Below are positions 58,241 to 64,000 of a stretch of 64,000 bases of DNA, piece after piece; within the stretch, counting starts at the first letter, position 1, and every line of letters begins with the position of its first letter. The stretch comes from Pyronema omphalodes (lineage: Eukaryota > Ascomycota > Pezizomycetes > Pezizales > Pyronemataceae). The notes below the pieces were generated by a model that worked only from the letters and a program-made list of their open reading frames with translations, had not been told where the DNA came from and searched no databases. The DNA is taken from contig JAJJXM010000047.1 of assembly GCA_024516155.1 (NCBI GenBank), positions 372,001 to 436,000 of the forward strand, given 5' to 3'. The translations under genes were made by a program, and so were the position numbers.

Positions 58241-60333
58241 ATGGCCAAAAAAGACAAAAAGAAAAACCCCGACAAAAAAGCGCGCGTCGCCGAAAAGACC
58301 GCTCGAAAATCCGCCCAAAAAGAGAAAAAGCAAACCAAAAAAGGATCCAAAGACGTCGTAATCGATGCGGACGACCAAGACATTGATGCGGTTCTCGAAG
58401 AATATGCCAGAAAACAAGCTACATTCCTAAAAGTCACCGAGACTGTCCTAGATGCTCCGCCGCCTGTACGGTCAGGTGCTACTTTGACTCCTTCCCCGGC
58501 AAATCTTAATGAACTCTTCCTCTTTGCTGGAGAAACTTTCAATGGATCGCTGGCTACTTTCTTTAATGATTTGAATGTTTATAACACTGCTACGGGAACA
58601 TGGAGAGCTATAACTTCGCCAAACTCCCCTCTCCCCCGGTCTGGACATTGGATTTGCCCAACTCAGCACGCAGGAGGAACCCTCTGGTTGTTTGGAGGAG
58701 AGTTCTCATCGCCTAAGCAGAACACATTTTACCACTACAACGATTTCTGGTCCTTCGAATGTAAATCACGGGAATGGTCTAGAATTGAGGTGAAGGGCAA
58801 AGCTCCGCCAGCGCGGAGTGGTCACCGTATGGTTGGCTGGAAGAACTTGATTGTCCTCTGGGGAGGTTTCCAGGACACAAGCGCTAACACTAAATATATG
58901 GGAGATTTGTGGGTGTTTAACACTGTGCAGTATACCTGGACACAGATTGTTTTACCGGCACATGCACAGCGACCTGATGCGAGAAGTTCATTTTCTCTTT
59001 TACCACATGAACAGGGAGCGGTGCTGTTCGGAGGTTATTCAAAGACGAAGATTACCTCTGCGCAGAAGAAAGGAGGAAAGATGCAGGTTAGTGAGATGGG
59101 AAATATTCATGAAGACAGTTGGCTTCTTAAGTTGGATCAGGACGATCTATCCAAGATCCGTTGGGAGCGAAGAAAGAAGCCTGGAATGTCACCCAACCCC
59201 AAACGTGTAGGAGTCACCATGGCTTCACACAAGGGTAGAGGTATCATGTTTGGAGGAGTGCACGACAAGGCGGAAACTGATGAGGGATTGGACTCAATAT
59301 TCTTTAACGAGTTCTTTGCTTGGGGAGTTGACAAGAACCGGTTCTTCCCGTTGGTTTTGAGGAAACCAAGACAGAATAATAAGAAGGTGGTTGAGCAGAG
59401 GGGTGGAAGAAGAGATAGGGCAAAGGAGGCGGAGGAAGAGCTACTACGTAACTTGGCACGGTTGGAGGCGGAGGCGGTTGGAAAATCCGCTGAGGAGATC
59501 CAGGAGGAAGAGGACAGAAAGAAGGCGGAGGAGGAGAAGGAACGCCTAGCATTGCTGCAACAGGCAGAGCTTACTATGACCTTACCTAGCCCGAGAATGC
59601 ACTGTGCTTTGGCGGTTCAGGACGATGTATTGTATATCTATGGAGGAACATTCGAAAAGGATGACCAGGAGATTCTCTTCGATGAGATGTATGCCATTGA
59701 CCTTGGAAAGCTTGACGGAGTACGAACCATCTTCAGCAGGAAGACTGAGATTGAATGGGTCGACTCTGAGAGCGAAGATGATGAGGACGATGAGGATGAT
59801 GATGAAGACGACAGCGAGGAGGAAGATGAGGAGGAAGTTGAGGTCGAATCCAAGAAGCCCAAGATCAGCGAAGAAGAGCTGGCCGCAAGACGTGCGGAGA
59901 AGGCAAAGGTTTGTTCTCCTTGTTTGAATTACCCCAGCATCTTACTAATTTTATACAGAAAAAAGCCGAAGCCGCACCAAAGGTGGAAGAGCCCGTGGCT
60001 GTGGAAGAAGAGGAGCCCGAAGAAGCCCCCGAAGTGGAAGACCCCAAACCCCACCCTCGACCTTTCGAATCCTTACGCGAGTTCTACGCTCGTACCTCCG
60101 TCGAATGGCAGCAAATCATCCTTGACGAACTGGAGTTCAAAGGCAAGAGCGGAACCAAAATCATCAAGGAGATTCGTTCGGATGCATTTGACGCTGCAGA
60201 AGAGAAATGGTGGGCATGCAGAGAGGAGATTCGTGCTCTTGAAGATGAGCAGGAAGAGGCAGGTATTGGTGAGGTTGTTAGTTTGGCTGAGAAATCCGGA
60301 GCTGGAGCTGGAGGAGCTGGAAGGAGACGATAG
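58241..60333 (+). CDS. Kelch-repeat protein, KLHDC4/Kel3 family
   Basis: Exons 58241-59908 and 59959-60333 give 680 residues; the 50-nt intron has GTTTGT, CTTACTAAT and ATACAG signals. ATG 58241 starts MAKKDKKKNPDKKARVAEKT, the Lys-rich N-terminus typical of the family (yeast Kel3, human KLHDC4). Six Kelch blades are marked by FAGE, LFGGE, LWGGF, LFGGY, MFGGV and YGGT, about residues 85-475, interrupted by a charged insert (about 385-440, EEELLRNLARLEAEA, likely coiled coil). An Asp/Glu tract follows at about 507-533, then a conserved C-terminal domain (PRPFESLREFYARTSVEWQQ, EIRSDAFDAAEEKWW). The molecular role is not well defined in fungi; the Kelch propeller mediates protein binding. It lies tail-to-tail with the SDHAF3 gene, 165 bp apart. 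Confidence 0.95.
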
Positions 60334-60498
60334 AAAGGATATCTATGGGATAATAGCTAGAGTAGATCGGCCGATATATATGTGCCGATATAGATATAAC
60401 TTCAGCTTTTTGGCCGTCCCCTTTCGTCCGTAATCATACATCTACACCTTAATCGTGACTAAAGTACAAGAACCCATCATTACCAACCCAATCCCCCT

Positions 60499-60945
60499 CT
60501 ATGCCTTCTCTCCCTCACCCTCGCCCTCCGACTGTCCTTTGATAGTCTGTACTAACTCATAAAGCTGTCCAATCTGCTCATCCGACATTTTCTCAATCTT
60601 GGAGGGATCAAGCCTCTCACCCCTCCAAGTATCACCCTCAAGCTTCTGAGCATACAATTGCCATTCCGTCAAGAACCCAACAATATGTACTGGGTTATCA
60701 ATTTCTCTGTGTAGTCTGAATTCGCTCTTGACATATGCGTCACCGAGAACACGCATTTCGGCGGGGAGCTTCTGACGATGAACCCGGAGGAGCCGACGGT
60801 AGAGCTGGATGGGTGGCAACAGCGCTGTACAGGTCAGTAAGAAAACAATAAGCCATCAACAAGCTGGAAAAGTAATACCCAGCGCCGGTTGCTTCAATAT
60901 GGAGTTGGAAGGGTGCGAGGCCCGGAAAATCGATGTTGCGCGCAT
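60499..60945 (-). CDS. sdhaf3: Succinate dehydrogenase assembly factor 3 (LYR protein)
   Basis: Exons 60945-60879 and 60824-60499 give 130 residues; the intron (54 nt) has a GTATTA donor, a CTTACTGAC branch site and a TACAG acceptor. Splicing yields the presequence-like MRATSIFRASHPSNS, then ALLPPIQLYRRLLRVHR with the LYR motif at residues 30-32, AEMRVLGDAYVKSEFRLHR and NPVHIVGFLTEWQLYA, all characteristic of SDHAF3/Acn9. The protein works in the mitochondrial matrix to protect and mature the iron-sulfur subunit of complex II. The frame is open further upstream to an ATG at 61044, but the presequence-like MRATS start fits mitochondrial import better. The C-terminus is Glu/Gly rich. Confidence 0.93.
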
Positions 60946-61189
60946 TGTGGTGGTGGTGAGGATGGCCGGAGGTTGCCGAGGTGCGCCGCTCAAGTCGCGG
61001 AGGGGAGCTCGGGTTCCACTAGCGTCAGCGGGGCACGGGTTCATGGCGCGTCACTCACGTGGAAGATTACCAAATTCAGTTGTCATGATTTAAAGCTAGA
61101 TACAGAAATTCAGCCGGAACAATTAGAGATAATGTGATGATAGATGAGGACTAACATCCAAAGGAGAGGTATCTACTGAGTACTGTACT

Positions 61190-61393
61190 CTACATAAGCC
61201 CTTTATTTATATCCCGAAATCCAGTAGCAAACCCAAGAAACGCCCATAACACCAGAAATCCAGCAGTTATAATACACAACCATCCATATATAATCATGAG
61301 TGGGACTCGCCCAGCAGCGTATCTAGTACGTCCTCCTGCATCATTACCCCAGTCGTCGATTTCGTCATAATCCATCAATCCTTCATTGCCCAT
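61190..61393 (-). CDS. Possible 67-residue single-pass membrane protein
   Basis: ATG-initiated frame, 67 residues: an acidic N-terminus (GLMDYDEIDDWGND), an Arg-rich linker (GGRTRYAAGR), one hydrophobic helix (about 31-57, LMIIYGWLCIITAGFLVLWA) and a short tail. It begins only 63 bases after the stop of the upstream PTH11-like gene on the same strand, leaving little room for a separate promoter, so it could be a translated 3' region, an unrecognised 3' exon or a genuine microprotein gene. Composition and topology look natural; I do not recognise a family. Confidence 0.4.
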   Translation of the reverse strand: MGNEGLMDYDEIDDWGNDAGGRTRYAAGRVPLMIIYGWLCIITAGFLVLWAFLGFATGFRDINKGLM

Positions 61394-61456
61394 GCCCTTT
61401 CCGGGCGAGCTGCTTGCTTATGTCATATCATATCCTCATCTTCTTTAATCATTTCT

Positions 61457-62572
61457 TCAAGTAGCCGGCCATCTACTCAATCTCAGATCCTCCTGAATCC
61501 TTCTCTCCCATTCCAAATCGTCCTCCGTAGACCTTCTGGGGGTTCTACAAAACGCCATCATTGGTTTCCTAACCGACCCACACTGTTCCGGTGTACGAGG
61601 TGCCGAACCTCCCAAAGAACCCCTCACCGACCCCTCTTCCCCCGAATAAAACCTCTCCTCATATTTCCTCCTAAAGAAAACCCTCATCGCGGGTAAACAA
61701 GCCGCGACAAACGCCGTCGTAATTTCCACCTCACTCGCGAGATATAGGATATTATTAAACCTCTGTATATCAGCCTTAGATCTTTCCTTTTCCTTCCTAT
61801 CCAATGCCAAAACCACAATGACCAATCTAAGCACCGCAGCCAAGATCGGTATCGCCGAGATACATAGGAATATAATAACTCCCCAACGTTCCCTTCGTCC
61901 TAGGTGAAGATCTTTTAATATGGCAATGAAAAGTCCCATTAAAGCAGCATCAGTTAGGATGTTTGCTGCTGCTGTCTTGGAGTGGGACCAGAATTTTTGT
62001 TGTGGAGAACAGAAGTCGGATCCAAGTGACCAGGCTTGGGAAATAGGCCGGCAGGTAAGGAGCATAACTAGGATTACGGTGATGAAGGTGAGGATTACGA
62101 AGAGGGTCAAGAGGTAGAGAATTCGTTTTAGGACTGGGCGGATGGTGGCGCGGAAATGAAAATAGGTGGTCAAGAAGGCGGTTTTGATGAGCCAGATCAT
62201 TATGTAGTAGATGAAGCTTTGGGCGAAGAGGAACTGAGTTCAATGTTATGTCAGAACGAGTCTTAGAATAATGGTAATGTAAGAGAGTAGAGGGGAGAAG
62301 AAAATTACCTTTCGTGTCATGATTTCCGCCGCATCAGAGTTGATGTCGGATGAGTTTCCATACTTTATTAGTTGGACATTCTTAGAGGTATTTGCTCCGA
62401 CAGATCCTAATCCAAGTAAAAATACGAGGATTAGAATCAGTTCCGTGTCATAGTGGGATATTTCTCGCTTTTTGGTACGGGTGAACTGGATGTATAGTCT
62501 CGCGGCGCCGATGGATATCGTGACGGCCAAACAGGTCCAGTCTATTGCCAAGGAAGCGGCCGGGGAAGTCAT
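61457..62572 (-). CDS. PTH11-like seven-transmembrane receptor (fungal rhodopsin-like domain)
   Basis: Exons 62572-62309 and 62233-61457 give 346 residues; the 75-nt intron (GTAATT, TTCTGACA, CTCAG) joins EIMTRK to FLFAQSFIYYIMIW. Seven hydrophobic helices can be read: about 7-33, 45-66, 89-115, 125-150, 175-194, 201-228 and 245-272. The CRPISQAWS motif after helix 4 and the KTAFLTTYFHF segment are typical of the large fungal rhodopsin-like family that includes Pth11-related receptors. The N-terminus is short and lacks a CFEM domain. The cytoplasmic tail is Ser/Arg/Glu rich. A role in sensing surface or nutrient cues is inferred from the family; the ligand is unknown. Confidence 0.85.
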
Positions 62573-64000
62573 GATGAGGTTGTTTTGTTCCCCACGTGGG
62601 ATATTGTTATATGTCTTATCGAAGTCTGTTTGGATGAAACTCGTGTGGGTGCGGATGGTTTAAGACTATAGTCGGGATAGAGTCGGTAAATTATATCATC
62701 TTGAAGGTAGATATCAGTCCTACATACCTATTATCAATCCCCAGATTATGGGTTATTGAAGCACAAAATAAATGATGAGAAATGAAACTGTAGAACGTGG
62801 GGAAGACGATATATAAACCCCCCTCCCAACCACAATTCGATAAGGCGATAATATTAAAGATCGTCCCAGCCGAGTAATGCGAAAGTAACACCAGCATCTC
62901 GTTTGCGTTGCTGCGTTCAATAGGCGTTCCTCAATCATTAGAGATCCCATCATGTCGGGGCAGGTGGGCTGTGCTTCCAGGGAGTCCAGGTAACCCGGAA
63001 AGCTCTAGGCGAACCCTGAAATCCCAGTCGGAGCTAGTCGTTACGTAGTACGGCTGTGAATCTATGGTCACTCAAAATGCATGTCAGATCTGACTGAGCG
63101 CATCGGACATCATTCAATTTTGTATGGTCCCAAGAGAAGTTCCGGGGAGCCGAAGCATTTCAGGGATTTCAAAGAAAGGTTCGAGATACTTGAATTTGAT
63201 CAGAGTTCTGGTGATAATTATCGCATTCATGAATTGTGTTTCCCGATATAAGGATCGCCGTAACGACGACGAATAGCGCCCGCATTAATTCATGCGGCGG
63301 TTTCGTAGAGTCCAAATGGAGATTCTTCGATGTCTCAACAGCCGCCAAACTAAAATTTACCGCTCATCAACTAGATGTCTGCTCTGCATGATCCGCGTTC
63401 ATTGGCGAAGAGTCAGGTTGACTGATCGTCTCAGCCCTATGATAGTTGGCTAAAGACTGAGTGTAGATCAGTAGCCGTGGGTGGCCTCATGGGATAACCC
63501 GTAATATCACTACCGATATTATGAGCCGTCTTTTGACGGATCAGGGGGGCTTTTTCTCCGATTAACTTGACAGCGGTACTTACTCATGTGTTGATTGTGT
63601 TTGTAGATATAGGCTCGCTAGCTGCTACTCAAGGGTAGGGCAGAGCCACTACGCGGCTGGCGGTTGACCTTAGGATTGAAAATTAACTTGAGGTTAATTC
63701 AATCACAGAGCCTATGTTATGCCTCAATTTTGCACAACAAAGTTCGAACCTGCGACAAAGCCGTTGTGTAATCATGTATATATGAGCCATCAGAAGAAAG
63801 GCCAACTGCACGAGCATAGGGAGCCCGCCATTTCCCCTCGTGCCTGCATTGAGGCGTACGTACCAAATTACATATATTGAAATCCAATGGCCTCTTCTAG
63901 AGAAGGTTCCAAGAACTGAAACGTAACTGAAACTCATGGTAAGGCCAGGACCACAATGCACTTTTCAAAGAGAACCAACGACACGTGATATATCCATGTA
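62573..64000. other. Intergenic DNA to the window edge
   Basis: Promoter side of the PTH11-like gene, then sequence without a supported gene. A perfect small hairpin (CCGTC-TTTT-GACGG, 63526-63539) is visible. Open frames near 63.7-63.96 kb have no recognised motif. Confidence 0.55.

Noticed and set aside
63741..63757. tRNA B-box-like GGTTCGAAC on the minus strand
   Set aside because: The T-stem pairs only through several G-U pairs, and no A box or acceptor stem could be found at the right spacing.

Overview
The window is nuclear DNA from a filamentous ascomycete (Pezizomycotina). The genes are split by short introns of about 41-94 nt, with GTATGT/GTAAGT-type donors and CTAAC/CTGAC-like branch sites just before the acceptor. 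The genes themselves are typical ascomycete families: a PTH11-like seven-helix receptor, a fungalysin, a proteinase-K-type subtilase, homogentisate dioxygenase and fungal aminoglycoside-phosphotransferase-like kinases. A prepro-subtilase close to a fungalysin, together with satellite-rich intergenic DNA, would fit a nematode-trapping orbiliomycete, but that placement is inference only.

Layout. 1-2169: 3' part of a low-complexity acidic/basic protein gene. 2170-16346: about 14 kb with no gene I can support; the first 7 kb is packed with micro- and minisatellites, and a 0.5 kb TA-flanked inverted-repeat element lies at 12.6-13.15 kb. 16347-20594: an APH-like kinase gene with an unusually long 692 nt intron, then the NatA catalytic subunit Naa10 carrying a His-rich tail. 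20595-32149: about 11.5 kb without a gene, stop-rich and with decayed repeats. 32150-33367: a membrane-anchored cupredoxin-like surface protein. 35056-35421: a second, pogo-like TA-flanked MITE. 36683-39563: a proline-iminopeptidase-like hydrolase with nine exons including two microexons, and a small GAIGKQF-repeat protein, both on the minus strand. 45517-50114: two secreted proteases in tail-to-tail orientation (S8 subtilase, M36 fungalysin). 53557-54882: intronless homogentisate 1,2-dioxygenase. 57030-62572: a gene-dense end with a secreted Asn/Gly-repeat protein, a KLHDC4/Kel3-type Kelch protein, the SDH assembly factor SDHAF3, a possible 67-residue membrane protein and a PTH11-like receptor.

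The genes do not form a single pathway. Themes are secreted proteolysis (subtilase, fungalysin, with an aminopeptidase-like hydrolase that could finish peptides), cell-surface interaction (cupredoxin anchor, PTH11-like receptor, secreted repeat protein) and housekeeping (Naa10, SDHAF3, Kelch protein, tyrosine catabolism). All gene models were spliced by eye, checking that exon phases add up and that family motifs are restored. No RNA gene was recognised.
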